Part shown: positions 53,197 to 61,494 of the stretch, one piece after another | Layout of the letters: every line of letters begins with the position of its first letter | Position numbering within the stretch: position 1 is the stretch's first letter | DNA from: Parabacteroides sp. | Lineage (GTDB): Bacteria; Bacteroidota; Bacteroidia; Bacteroidales; Tannerellaceae | Assembly (NCBI GenBank): GCA_017937385.1 | Contig: JAGBDR010000035.1 | Coordinates: forward strand, 1-64,000 | Direction: 5' to 3' | Length of the DNA stretch: 64,000 bases | Notes under the pieces: model-generated | Seen by the model: only the letters and a program-made list of their open reading frames with translations | Told to the model about the DNA's origin: nothing | Databases searched by the model: none | Position numbers and translations under genes: made by a program

Positions 53197-54567
53197 TCAT
53201 TCCACCGGCTCTCCAAACAGGGTTGCGGAAGAGGCGCGGTTGATGCGTACCTTTATAAATTGTCCGACATGATAATTCTTCTTGTCAAAAATCACAACCT
53301 TATTCTGGCTGGTACGACCGAACAACTGCTCACGTGAACGTTTGGAGAAACCTTCAATCAGCACTTCAAACACTTTGCCGATGTCACGCTTGTTACTTTC
53401 TTCCGAAAGCTGGTTCTGTAAATCGATCATCCCTTGCAAGCGGCGGATTTTCTCTTCTTCACTGACCGTATCGGGAAGATGCTGGGAAGCGTATGTTCCC
53501 GGACGTTCGGAATATTTGAAAAGAAAAGCACTGTCGTACCCCACTTCACGCATCAAGGAAAGCGTTTCCTGATAATCTTCTTCCGTCTCGGAATGAAAAC
53601 CGCAAAACAGATCGGTCGAGATTGCACAGTCCGGCAGGATACGACGGATGGCGGCAATACGGTCCAAATACCATTCGCGCGTATATTTGCGGTTCATCAC
53701 CTTCAGAATACGGGAACTACCCGATTGCGCAGGCAGATGGATCATCTTGCAGATATTATCATGTTCGGCGATCACATGCAGGGTTTCGTCACTCATATCT
53801 TTCGGGTGCGAAGTGGTAAAGCGGACACGCATTTCAGGTACTTCCTCAGCGACACGCTTCAACAAAACCGGAAACGAAATTTTCTCACCCTCTTTCTCAA
53901 AAAGATAAGAATTCACATTCTGCCCCAACAAGGTCACTTCCTTGAACCCTTTGTCGCGCATATCGCGTATTTCGTTCAAAATACTCTCGATATCCCGGCT
54001 GCGCTCTCTTCCGCGCGTATAGGGCACGATGCAATAAGTACAGAAATTATTGCATCCGCGCATGATGGAAACAAAGCCCGAAATATGTACGCCCCCCAAT
54101 TTCAACGGAATCACATCCTTGTAGGTTTCCTGCGTGGAAAGTTCGACATTGATCGCCTTTTCACCCTGTTCGACTGCCCCGACCAGATTCGGCAAATCCA
54201 TATAGGCATCCGGCCCGACAACCAAATCGGCATGATGTACCTCGATCAGTTCTTCTTTCACCCGTTCCGCCATACATCCGAGCACACCGATCACCAACGA
54301 TTTTTTCTTTCTTTTTAAAGACTGGAAAAACTGAAGCCGTCCGTAGATTTTCTGTTCTGCATTATCGCGAACCGAACAAGTATTGACGAAAATAGCATCC
54401 GCTTCCTCAATCTTGTCTGTCATCGCATACCCATCCATCTTCATGATGGAGGCGACTACTTCGCTGTCTGCCACATTCATCTGGCACCCATAGGTTTCGA
54501 TGAACAACTTCTTTTCCTCCATTACAGCTGCGGATTTTAAGTCCACGCCATTCTCTTGATTTGTCAT
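53197..54567 (-). CDS. miaB: tRNA-2-methylthio-N6-dimethylallyladenosine synthase MiaB
   Basis: 456 residues. N-terminal UPF0004 domain with three [4Fe-4S] ligands (ETYGCQMNVADSE, VNTCSVRDNA, VLGCMAERV). The radical-SAM CxxxCxxC is in RGCNNFCTYCIVPYTRGRE (about residue 175). A C-terminal TRAM domain follows (KNYHVGQFIKVRINRASSAT). It methylthiolates i6A37 of tRNAs reading U-starting codons. A start 15 codons later (MEEKKLFIETYG) is possible. Isolated gene; the neighbouring tRNA-Asn is not its substrate. Confidence 0.96.
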   Translation of the reverse strand: MTNQENGVDLKSAAVMEEKKLFIETYGCQMNVADSEVVASIMKMDGYAMTDKIEEADAIFVNTCSVRDNAEQKIYGRLQFFQSLKRKKKSLVIGVLGCMAERVKEELIEVHHADLVVGPDAYMDLPNLVGAVEQGEKAINVELSTQETYKDVIPLKLGGVHISGFVSIMRGCNNFCTYCIVPYTRGRERSRDIESILNEIRDMRDKGFKEVTLLGQNVNSYLFEKEGEKISFPVLLKRVAEEVPEMRVRFTTSHPKDMSDETLHVIAEHDNICKMIHLPAQSGSSRILKVMNRKYTREWYLDRIAAIRRILPDCAISTDLFCGFHSETEEDYQETLSLMREVGYDSAFLFKYSERPGTYASQHLPDTVSEEEKIRRLQGMIDLQNQLSEESNKRDIGKVFEVLIEGFSKRSREQLFGRTSQNKVVIFDKKNYHVGQFIKVRINRASSATLFGEPVE

Positions 54568-54647
54568 CTTATTTACTAATTACTGTTAAATATGAATATT
54601 CTTGAAAAATAATTCTCCAAACGCTTGCACAGTTAAAATACCGCGCT

Positions 54648-54740
54648 TATATTTGCATTCGAAAAACGTAAATTTTTTCATAGTTAAGGTTTTGGTTAAA
54701 TCAAATAAGGGTGGCTGTGAAGTTACCCTTATTTACTTTT
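54648..54740 (+). ncRNA. Candidate small RNA with own promoter and terminator
   Basis: A TTG (54625-54627) 20 bases upstream of TATATTTG (54648-54655) forms a near-ideal promoter with a start near 54662. About 40 bases later a 10-bp stem AAATAAGGGT/ACCCTTATTT (54703-54734) is followed by acttttatacc. No ORF of useful length lies between, and the next gene has its own promoter at 54787. It may be a short RNA of about 75 bases or an attenuated leader. Confidence 0.4.
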
Positions 54741-54786
54741 ATACCTATTATATCTTTCCTTTCTTTCACTTCTCAATAATATTTCC

Positions 54787-54794
54787 TACATTTG
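54787..54794 (+). promoter_or_regulatory. Promoter -7 box for the small membrane protein gene
   Basis: TACATTTG, 23 bases upstream of the ATG at 54818. Confidence 0.55.
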
Positions 54795-54817
54795 GAGTGC
54801 AAAAATAATCAAAGTTT

Positions 54818-55246
54818 ATGGATAACGCAGGTGATTGGCTATATATTGTGTTCCTGATTATTGCAGGAATCAGTAGTTTGTCCAGTTCCAAGAACAAGAA
54901 AAAAAGCCCGAAGCAGATATTGGGACAACCGGACAGGGAGATCGTCGCTAACGAAAAAGAGGTTCCCGACAAAGGTTTTTGGGAACTACTGGAAGAAATA
55001 CAGAATCCGAAGCCGGCAAAGCAGCCGGTCGCCGCTCCTAAAAGGAAGCAGAAAAAAAAGCAAGTTGCAGAACCAGTACCATTTCTTGCCGCCGAAAAGG
55101 AGATATCCCGGCCATCCTTCGACGGGAACCGCCTTGTCGCTCCTCCCTCCGAAGAGGATAACCCACTCACGGATATCGAGTTCGACAATGCTTCCGAATT
55201 GAGAAAAGCCGTTATTTACTCGGAAATACTGAACCGCAAGTATTAA
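54818..55246 (+). CDS. Small membrane-anchored protein of unknown function
   Basis: 142 residues. One hydrophobic helix at residues 7-22 (WLYIVFLIIAGISSL) lacks a cleavage site, so it is a membrane anchor. It is followed by a Lys-rich stretch (SSKNKKKSPK), a Pro/Lys-rich linker (KPAKQPVAAPKRKQKKKQ) and an acidic tail ending in DNASELRKAVIYSEILNRKY, which looks like a conserved C-terminal helix. No family recognised. It has its own promoter and a hairpin after it. Confidence 0.75.
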   Translation: MDNAGDWLYIVFLIIAGISSLSSSKNKKKSPKQILGQPDREIVANEKEVPDKGFWELLEEIQNPKPAKQPVAAPKRKQKKKQVAEPVPFLAAEKEISRPSFDGNRLVAPPSEEDNPLTDIEFDNASELRKAVIYSEILNRKY

Positions 55247-55270
55247 TCGACATCCTTGTTCCGTGTCTTT

Positions 55271-55307
55271 GACAAAAGAACATAAGAAACCTATTTGTTC
55301 TTTTGTC
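55271..55307 (+). terminator. Hairpin between small membrane gene and CoA-transferase
   Basis: GACAAAAGAAC (55271-55281) and GTTCTTTTGTC (55297-55307) form an 11-bp stem. It overlaps the -33 region (TTG at 55295) of the next promoter, so it could act as an operator rather than a terminator. Confidence 0.5.
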
Positions 55308-55316
55308 TGCCTTTCG

Positions 55317-55324
55317 TATCTTTG
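55317..55324 (+). promoter_or_regulatory. Promoter -7 box for CoA-transferase gene
   Basis: TATCTTTG with TTG at 55295-55297, 19 bases upstream. The start codon is 54 bases downstream. Confidence 0.65.
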
Positions 55325-55377
55325 TGACGCATTGTTAGCTAAATTAGAGTATTACTAATATAACAACAAATAATATC

Positions 55378-56874
55378 ATGGCTTTAAAATTTATTACAGC
55401 TGAAGAAGCTGCTTCATTCGTACATCACGACGACAATGTAGGCTTTAGCGGATTTACTCCTGCCGGATGCCCGAAAGTCGTACCGGGAGCAATTGCAAAG
55501 AAAGCGATTGCCGAACATGAAAAAGGGAACCCGTTCCAGATCGGTATGTTTACCGGCGCCTCGACAGGCGACAAGTTGGACGGCGAACTGGCTCGTGCCA
55601 ACGCTATTAAATTCCGTACTCCTTATCAATCGAACAAAGACTTGCGTGCCCTGTTGAACGCTCACGGTGCACAATATTACGATATGCACTTGTCCGAACT
55701 GGCACAAAACCTGCGTTACGGTTTCTTAGGCAAGATCGACGTTGCGATCGTCGAAGCTGCCGACGTGACAGAAGAGGGAGAAATCGTTCCGACAAGTGGT
55801 GTCGGTATTCTGCCGACAATCTGCCGGATGGCCGACCGTATCATCGTCGAACTGAACTGCCGCCATCCGAAAGAGATACGCGGTATGCATGACATCTATG
55901 AACCGGCCGATCCTCCTTACCGCCGCGAGATTCCCATTTACACGCCATCTGACCGCATCGGAAGTGACTGTGTAAAAGTAGATCCGGCCAAAATCGTCGG
56001 TGTTGTCAAGACAGACGAACCGAACGAAGGCGGCAAATTCTCTCCGCTGGACGACGTGACTATGGCGATCGGCCAAAATGTCGCAAACTTCTTGGTTGGC
56101 GAAATCAAAGCCGGCCGTCTGCCGAAAGAATTCGTTCCGTTGCAGAGCGGTGTGGGCAATGTCGCAAACGCTGTTTTGGGTTGCATGGGCGAGAACAAAA
56201 ATATCCCGGCATTCAATGTATATACGGAAGTGATTCAGGATGCCGTCATCGCGCTGATGAAAGAGGGACGTGTCAAGTTTGCCAGCGGTTGCTCCTTGTC
56301 CGTCAGCAACGAAGTCATCCGCGACATTTACGCAAATCTGGATTTCTTCAAAGATAAGATTTTGCTTCGTCCGCAAGAAATTTCAAACAATCCGGAAGTT
56401 GCCCGCCGTTTAGGCCTGATTGCCATCAATACAGCTTTGGAAGCCGATATTTTCGGCAACATCAACTCCACTCACGTATCCGGCACGAGAATGATGAACG
56501 GCATCGGCGGTTCCGGCGACTTTACCCGTTCGGCCATGTTGTCTATCTTCACAACCCCGTCTACAGCGAAAGAAGGGAAGATCAGCGCATTCGTTCCGAT
56601 GGTTTCCCACTTGGACCACAGCGAACATTCCGTCAAAATCATCATTACGGAATACGGCGTAGCCGACCTGCGCGGCAAATCGCCGATCCAGCGTGCACGT
56701 TGCATCATCGACAACTGTGTCCACCCGGATTACAAACCATTATTGGAAGAATATCTGGCCATGGGCGTCAAAGGACACACTCCTCAAAACCTGAAATGCT
56801 GTTTCGCTTTCCACGAAGAACTGGCAGCCAGCGGTGATATGCATAATGTTGATTGGAGCAAGTATAATAAATAA
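55378..56874 (+). CDS. Acetyl-CoA hydrolase/succinyl-CoA:acetate CoA-transferase family protein
   Basis: 498 residues, the length of the Cat1/SpcC group. CoA-transferase domains: DNVGFSGFTPAGCPKVVPGA at the N-terminus; the catalytic Glu expected in FNVYTEVIQDAVI (about residue 285); the oxyanion and glycine-rich block GIGGSGDFTRSAMLSIFTTP near 380; HSVKIIITEYGVADLRG near 420. It moves CoA between succinate/acetate or propionate and acyl-CoA, fitting a fermenter that makes acetate, succinate and propionate. Ends in a strong terminator. Confidence 0.93.
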   Translation: MALKFITAEEAASFVHHDDNVGFSGFTPAGCPKVVPGAIAKKAIAEHEKGNPFQIGMFTGASTGDKLDGELARANAIKFRTPYQSNKDLRALLNAHGAQYYDMHLSELAQNLRYGFLGKIDVAIVEAADVTEEGEIVPTSGVGILPTICRMADRIIVELNCRHPKEIRGMHDIYEPADPPYRREIPIYTPSDRIGSDCVKVDPAKIVGVVKTDEPNEGGKFSPLDDVTMAIGQNVANFLVGEIKAGRLPKEFVPLQSGVGNVANAVLGCMGENKNIPAFNVYTEVIQDAVIALMKEGRVKFASGCSLSVSNEVIRDIYANLDFFKDKILLRPQEISNNPEVARRLGLIAINTALEADIFGNINSTHVSGTRMMNGIGGSGDFTRSAMLSIFTTPSTAKEGKISAFVPMVSHLDHSEHSVKIIITEYGVADLRGKSPIQRARCIIDNCVHPDYKPLLEEYLAMGVKGHTPQNLKCCFAFHEELAASGDMHNVDWSKYNK

Positions 56875-56892
56875 GCCTATAAGATTCTAATA

Positions 56893-56930
56893 AAAAGGGG
56901 GTTGTGCTCGTTGGCACAACCCCCTTTCTT
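56893..56930. terminator. Strong bidirectional terminator
   Basis: 14-bp stem AAAGGGGGTTGTGC/GCACAACCCCCTTT with loop tcgttg, then tcttcttt on the plus strand. It lies between the convergent stops at 56874 and 56933 and can serve both genes. Confidence 0.9.
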
Positions 56931-56932
56931 CT

Positions 56933-58063
56933 TTAAAAGTTCCGTTTCAGCCACAAAGAGAAAAAACGGTCATAAACCATATAGCAACCCTCTTCTTGCG
57001 TAACAAAATCTTTCTCCAACAATCCCTTTAAAGCCGATTGAACAGAACTACTTGATGGCAAGCTGTATTTCCGGATGAATTTACCGGAAGTCAATGCTGC
57101 CGCTTTCCCTTCTTTGCAAATAGCAATCATCAGCTCTTTCTGTTTTTCCGGCAATTGATAAAGCAATTCAGAATAGGTAAAAGAATAAGATTCTAAAATG
57201 AAGTCCACAGCTTGCCCGATCATCTCTCCATTACAGACTTCCCCTTTCGGGGTCATAGCAAAAAGAATATTCAATATCTTTTGCAGATACCAAGTGATTC
57301 CTTCAAAGCGATCATACAAAGACGCAATGACTGTAGTATCAATATCCTTCTGAGCCATTCTAAAATGATGCTGTGCAAACGCCATGTATTTCGGTTTATC
57401 GATTGCCGACAAATGCAAGATAGACACACTCTGATAAAAAGGACGGGCCGGGCTAATAAACATTTCTCCCATCAAATGACGTTGTGAGCCAGCGAAAATA
57501 AAATGAGCCTTGTTGCAATGCTGGACATAAGTGCGCAACAGAGCTTCCGTATTCTTTTCCGGATATTGAGCGACTTGTTGAAACTCATCAATCGCAACAA
57601 TGCAAGGTTTATCAGATATAGCCAAATAATGAAAAATCTCATCCAAAGTCGTTTCCGGTGATTTGATATCGCCCAGTTCCAAATTCCATTGAGGCATTCC
57701 CGACATATCCAATGAAAAACCGGCCCTTAAAGAAACCAAACTATTGACAAACAGTTCCCAAGCTTTCTGCCCTTTCGGCTTTAAAGTCGCCAAAATGGCT
57801 TTTCCTAACTGAAAAACAAACTCACGGAGCGTTTTAGTCGCATAAATATCAATCAGGAAAGTATAATAGTTCTCCTTTATTGCATCCAGTTGAAAACAAT
57901 GCCGAATCAATCCGGTCTTTCCCATACGGCGGGTAGAGATGATCGCCACATTGTTTTCGTTGATCAGCCAACGGGACAACTCTTCCGTTTCCTTTTCCCG
58001 GTCACAAAAATAAGCTGGAGCAATATAACCACTTGTTACGAATGGATTATTTATCAATGTCAT
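56933..58063 (-). CDS. AAA-type ATP-binding protein of the archaeal ATPase/STAND-like family
   Basis: 376 residues. Walker A in AIISTRRMGKTGLIRH (about residues 40-55) and Walker B in PCIVAIDEFQQVAQYP. The sensor-like segment HFIFAGSQRHLMGEMF follows, and a C-terminal winged-helix-like region (LPSSSSVQSALKGLLEKDFV, then YMVYDRFFSLWLKRN). The RRMGKT variant and the ending are typical of the abundant single-gene Bacteroidales ATPases with unknown role, sometimes linked to DNA or defence functions. Isolated gene, own promoter. Confidence 0.85.
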   Translation of the reverse strand: MTLINNPFVTSGYIAPAYFCDREKETEELSRWLINENNVAIISTRRMGKTGLIRHCFQLDAIKENYYTFLIDIYATKTLREFVFQLGKAILATLKPKGQKAWELFVNSLVSLRAGFSLDMSGMPQWNLELGDIKSPETTLDEIFHYLAISDKPCIVAIDEFQQVAQYPEKNTEALLRTYVQHCNKAHFIFAGSQRHLMGEMFISPARPFYQSVSILHLSAIDKPKYMAFAQHHFRMAQKDIDTTVIASLYDRFEGITWYLQKILNILFAMTPKGEVCNGEMIGQAVDFILESYSFTYSELLYQLPEKQKELMIAICKEGKAAALTSGKFIRKYSLPSSSSVQSALKGLLEKDFVTQEEGCYMVYDRFFSLWLKRNF

Positions 58064-58080
58064 GCTACTATCTTTTTACG

Positions 58081-58088
58081 CAAAGATA
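58081..58088 (-). promoter_or_regulatory. Promoter -7 box for the ATPase gene
   Basis: TATCTTTG on the minus strand, 17 bases before the ATG at 58063. Confidence 0.6.
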
Positions 58089-58143
58089 ATTATTATCTTA
58101 TAATAATCATCATAACATAATCAGATTCCGGATAGATATCTAA

Positions 58144-58218
58144 CAATGCCCATCGTAAGGTCCTTTGAATGGGCATTGTCAGGTTGCTTGAATAGGCATT
58201 ATAACGACCTTACAATAG
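58144..58218. repeat. Nested ATGGGCAT hairpins after kduD
   Basis: CAATGCCCAT (58144-58153) pairs with ATGGGCATTG (58169-58178). In a larger alternative fold AATGCCCATCGTAAGGTC pairs with GACCTTACAATAGGCATT (58205-58222) with two mismatches. A third AATAGGCATT lies at 58191. It sits 3' of kduD and 5' of the ATPase gene. Confidence 0.6.
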
Positions 58219-58253
58219 GCATTCTTACTGTCGCTAATTAGGATATACTTCTA

Positions 58254-59051
58254 TCAAGGTTGTTTGCCTATATAAGCCAAAATACCGCCATCGACATACA
58301 GCACGTGGCCGTTTACGAAGTTGGAAGCGTCGGAGGCCAGGAACACGGCGGGTCCCATCAGGTCTTCAGGTGTTCCCCAGCGGGCGGCCGGAGTCTTGGC
58401 AACGATGAAAGCGTCGAACGGATGACGGGAACCGTCAGCCTGTCTTTCACGCAAAGGAGCCGTCTGCGGAGTCGCGATATAACCCGGACCGATACCGTTA
58501 CACTGGATGTTGTATTCGCCATATTCGGAAGCGATGTTGCGGGTCAGCATCTTCAGACCACCTTTGGCGGCCGCATAAGCCGACACCGTTTCACGCCCTA
58601 ACTCGCTCATCATCGAACAGATGTTGATAATCTTTCCATGTCCTTTCTTGATCATGGAAGGGATAACGGCTTTCGAAACGATAAACGGCGCCGTCAAGTC
58701 GATGTCCACCACCTGACGGAAATCGTCCACGCTCATCTCCGTCATCGGAATACGTTTGATGATGCCGGCGTTGTTCACCAATATATCGATTACACCCAAC
58801 TGGGCCTCAATGTCAGCCACCATCGCCTTGACTTCCTCTTCTTGGGTGACATCACACAAATAACCTTTCGCCTCGATTCCCAACGCGGCATAATCGGCCA
58901 GCGCTTTCTCCAAATGTTCTTTTCCACGACAGTTGAATGCGATTTTCGCTCCGGCCTGCGCCAAAGCCTGTGCCATCGCAAAACCGATTCCATACGCGGC
59001 CCCTGTGACAAGTGCGACCTTGCCTTCCAATGAAAAATTCACCATACTCAT
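58254..59051 (-). CDS. kduD: 2-dehydro-3-deoxy-D-gluconate 5-dehydrogenase (KduD), SDR family
   Basis: 265 residues. Classical SDR: cofactor motif TGAAYGIG (residues 17-24), NNAG at about 92-95, catalytic Ser in NICSMMSE, YxxxK as YAAAK near 164-168. Sequence GRETVSAYAAAKGGLKMLTR and the C-terminal VNGHVLYVDGGILAYIG agree with KduD/gluconate 5-dehydrogenase. It reduces the 2,5-diketo-3-deoxygluconate formed by KduI to 2-keto-3-deoxygluconate. 30 bases after kduI, same transcript. Confidence 0.92.
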   Translation of the reverse strand: MSMVNFSLEGKVALVTGAAYGIGFAMAQALAQAGAKIAFNCRGKEHLEKALADYAALGIEAKGYLCDVTQEEEVKAMVADIEAQLGVIDILVNNAGIIKRIPMTEMSVDDFRQVVDIDLTAPFIVSKAVIPSMIKKGHGKIINICSMMSELGRETVSAYAAAKGGLKMLTRNIASEYGEYNIQCNGIGPGYIATPQTAPLRERQADGSRHPFDAFIVAKTPAARWGTPEDLMGPAVFLASDASNFVNGHVLYVDGGILAYIGKQP

Positions 59052-59081
59052 AATGTTCTATTCATGTGCCAATAAAATCCA

Positions 59082-59924
59082 TTACTTCAAATCGGTGATC
59101 AAAGAGAAATCCTGATCTCCGTAATCCAGGTTTTCACCGCCCATACCCCAAATGAAAGTATAGTTGTGAGTCGCAGCCGCGCTATGGATGGACCATTCGG
59201 GAGACAAAACAGCCTGATCGCCTTTCATCCAGATATGACGGGTTTCGTCCACTTCGCCCATGAAATGGCAGATCGCCTGGTCTTCCGGAATTTCAAAATA
59301 GAAATAAGCTTCCATACGACGGCTGTGCACGTGTGCCGGCATCGTGTTCCAGACACTGCCCGGCTTCAACTCCGTCATTCCCATCTGCAACTGGCAGGTA
59401 GGCAGGACCTGATTGACAATCATCTTGTTGATATTGCGGTCGTTGGACATTTCCAACGAACCCATAGCGGCCACAACCGCATCGGCTTTCGTCACTTTCT
59501 TGTCCGGATAGTTACGGTGTGCAGTCGTAGAGTTAAAATAGAATTTAGCCGGATTCTTGGCATCCTTGCTTTCAAATGTCACTTCACGATCTCCGGAACC
59601 CAGATAAAGAGCCTCCTTGAAATCCAGTTCGAAGACAGCATCCCCAGCCTTTACGACGCCCGGTCCGCCCACATTGAAGATACCGATTTCGCGACGAGTC
59701 AGGAAGTAAGGCGCTTTCAACGGGTCGATAGCCTCCAGTACCAGCACCTCGCCAACCGGCATCGCGCCCCCCACAACCATACGGTCGTACATCGAATAGA
59801 CCATATTCACTTCGTTCGGAGCAAACACCTTTTCAATCAAAAAGTCACGACGGATACGTTTCGTATCATATTGCTTGGCATCTTCCGGATGCGCAGCATA
59901 ACGCAATTCATAATTTGTTTTCAT
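59082..59924 (-). CDS. kduI: 5-dehydro-4-deoxy-D-glucuronate isomerase (KduI)
   Basis: 280 residues, the family length. Double cupin with metal-binding histidines in [20 protein letters not shown] and [20 protein letters not shown]. The N-terminal [20 protein letters not shown] and [16 protein letters not shown] blocks are diagnostic. It isomerises the linear product of unsaturated uronates released by lyases and GH88/GH105 enzymes. A tandem octamer repeat lies 20 bases upstream of its start codon. Confidence 0.96.
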   Translation of the reverse strand: MKTNYELRYAAHPEDAKQYDTKRIRRDFLIEKVFAPNEVNMVYSMYDRMVVGGAMPVGEVLVLEAIDPLKAPYFLTRREIGIFNVGGPGVVKAGDAVFELDFKEALYLGSGDREVTFESKDAKNPAKFYFNSTTAHRNYPDKKVTKADAVVAAMGSLEMSNDRNINKMIVNQVLPTCQLQMGMTELKPGSVWNTMPAHVHSRRMEAYFYFEIPEDQAICHFMGEVDETRHIWMKGDQAVLSPEWSIHSAAATHNYTFIWGMGGENLDYGDQDFSLITDLK

Positions 59925-59943
59925 CTTTTTTATCGTTGTATTA

Positions 59944-59983
59944 TTCTTTAATTCTTTAATTCTTTAACTCTTTAATTCTTTAA
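59944..59983. repeat. Tandem octamer repeat upstream of kduI
   Basis: Five copies of TTCTTTAA (fourth copy CTCTTTAA) directly in front of kduI on the minus strand, between DUF2264 and kduI. Slippage here would change spacing ahead of the kduI start. Confidence 0.8.
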
Positions 59984-59990
59984 TTATTAT

Positions 59991-61208
59991 CTACTTAATC
60001 GCATGATCCGCCTTCACCTTCTCCCCATTCCAGGCCTTCACATTCGTCCACTCCGTATAAGGCGCAGACCAGAACTCATCCGTTTCCGGCAATCCCAGCG
60101 GCACCAGGCCAAAAGCACAAAGATAGACGCTTCCGGTATTGATGTAAGACTCGGAAATCTCGATCTGTTCTCCCGTAAAGCCGACACACAACCAGCCGTT
60201 CTCGTCGAAATTAGCCGGCGACTTCAACTGCCGGCGGATAACGGCGGTCAAAGCACAACGCACCTGCGCCGGTTTCACCCGTTCGGGCAAAATATGCATC
60301 AAAGCCGCCTGCCCCAACGCATGGAAAGCGCCGAAACGATAACAGATGGAACGGCCGACCACCGGAAAAGAGCCTTCGGGAGAAATAAAACGTTCCAGTA
60401 TCTCGGCATAGCGGGCATGACGTTTCAACTGTGTCTCCAAGAAGTCAGCCCCATCCACACCGTGCTTCTTCATCACGCTCAGCACGTCCGTCAACATCGG
60501 ATGAATCACGAAACTATTATAATAATCCATGTGGAAAGCCGGCCCGTCGCCATACATCGCATCTCCTTTATACCACTCATCGCGGAACTTGAAAACGCCG
60601 TAAGTCAGGCGCTCCCGGTCACATTCACCCGTAAATTCCAGCAAAGCCGCCTCAACGGTCGAAGCAAACAGCAACCAGTTGTTTTCCCACGGCTTGATAT
60701 TCCGGCTTCGTTTCAGTTCGGCAATCATCCACGCTTTCGCCTGCGGGTCAAGGTTGCCCCAAAGCTGCTTCGGCGCACGCAACAATCCTTGCGCCAAGAA
60801 AGCCGCATCGACCAACGGCTGGTAAGGTTTCCCGAAAACCAGATAGTCAGGGGCATCCGGATTCACAGCGTTCTTCAACCCCTTTACCGTCAGGTCGATA
60901 TATTTCTTACGGAGCTGGCCCTCCGGCGTGTTGTCCGGTCCCAGTTCCAGCCAGGGAGCGATACCGCAGACCAAACGGCCTACCGCCTCCAGATGCGAGA
61001 ATTGGTGCCGGTCTCCCAGCGACTCGTAAGGCATATTCTTTTTCAGCGTATTATTACTCAAATTGACCAGTACGGGATCCGCAATGCGGGTCAGGTTCTT
61101 CACCCAAAACGCACGGTCCTCTTTACCGGTTGTTTGCTGGGCGTTGCCCGTAAACGGCAAACAGATTGTACATAGAATCAGTACAGCGATTTTCAATGAA
61201 CTTCTCAT
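59991..61208 (-). CDS. DUF2264 exported protein
   Basis: 405 residues with a signal peptide ending near TGNAQQ. DUF2264 pattern along the whole chain: FSHLEAVGRLVCGIAPWLEL (residues 68-90), NIKPWENNWLLFASTVEAAL, GDAMYGDGPAFHMDYYNSFV, FPVVGRSICYRFGAFHALGQ and the end VPLGLPETDEFWSAPYTEW. It is an alpha/alpha-barrel relative of glycoside hydrolases; genes of this family sit in uronate, pectin and ulvan loci, but the reaction is not settled. First intact gene of the DUF2264-kduI-kduD operon. Confidence 0.9.
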   Translation of the reverse strand: MRSSLKIAVLILCTICLPFTGNAQQTTGKEDRAFWVKNLTRIADPVLVNLSNNTLKKNMPYESLGDRHQFSHLEAVGRLVCGIAPWLELGPDNTPEGQLRKKYIDLTVKGLKNAVNPDAPDYLVFGKPYQPLVDAAFLAQGLLRAPKQLWGNLDPQAKAWMIAELKRSRNIKPWENNWLLFASTVEAALLEFTGECDRERLTYGVFKFRDEWYKGDAMYGDGPAFHMDYYNSFVIHPMLTDVLSVMKKHGVDGADFLETQLKRHARYAEILERFISPEGSFPVVGRSICYRFGAFHALGQAALMHILPERVKPAQVRCALTAVIRRQLKSPANFDENGWLCVGFTGEQIEISESYINTGSVYLCAFGLVPLGLPETDEFWSAPYTEWTNVKAWNGEKVKADHAIK

Positions 61209-61218
61209 GATTTATTTC

Positions 61219-61359
61219 CTATTTTAACTTTTTCAGTCTTGTCAACGCTTCCACATAATAGTAATCTGCATAGCTAAGCGGTACGTCCACCTCGCTGTTT
61301 CCGGGCAAATGGCCGGTCGAATGCTTGAGTACAAAATTACAATTTAAAAGTTTGTTCAT
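61219..61359 (-). pseudogene. GH88 relic: internally deleted unsaturated glucuronyl hydrolase
   Basis: A 46-codon frame from ATG at 61359 to a stop at 61219. Residues 9-40 read FVLKHSTGHLPGNSEVDVPL then SYADYYYVEALTRLKKLK, matching the C-terminus of the intact GH88 at 20228 (FLLMHSVGSIPHNSEIDVPL, NYADYYYLEALKR). The first eight residues (MNKLLNCN) look like the start of a signal peptide. This is what an in-frame deletion of some 350 codons would leave. It sits between the operon promoter and DUF2264, so the operon probably once began with GH88. A functional microprotein is unlikely but not excluded. Confidence 0.85.
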
Positions 61360-61385
61360 AGCCGAATAATTAGAAAGATTTGGGG

Positions 61386-61393
61386 CAAATATA
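61386..61393 (-). promoter_or_regulatory. Promoter -7 box for the GH88 relic-DUF2264-kduI-kduD operon
   Basis: TATATTTG on the minus strand, 26 bases before the relic's ATG and 178 bases before DUF2264. Confidence 0.6.
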
Positions 61394-61457
61394 GGGATAA
61401 GTTTACAAATTACTGCGAATTACGATGGAAAAGCGGAGAAATATACCGACAATTGTA

Positions 61458-61465
61458 TATCTTTG
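61458..61465 (+). promoter_or_regulatory. Promoter -7 box for Rpn-type nuclease gene
   Basis: TATCTTTG, 29 bases before the ATG at 61495; the in-frame ATG at 61453 overlaps it and is rejected. Confidence 0.65.
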
Positions 61466-61494
61466 CAAATCACAGTAACATAAAAACAAGAACT

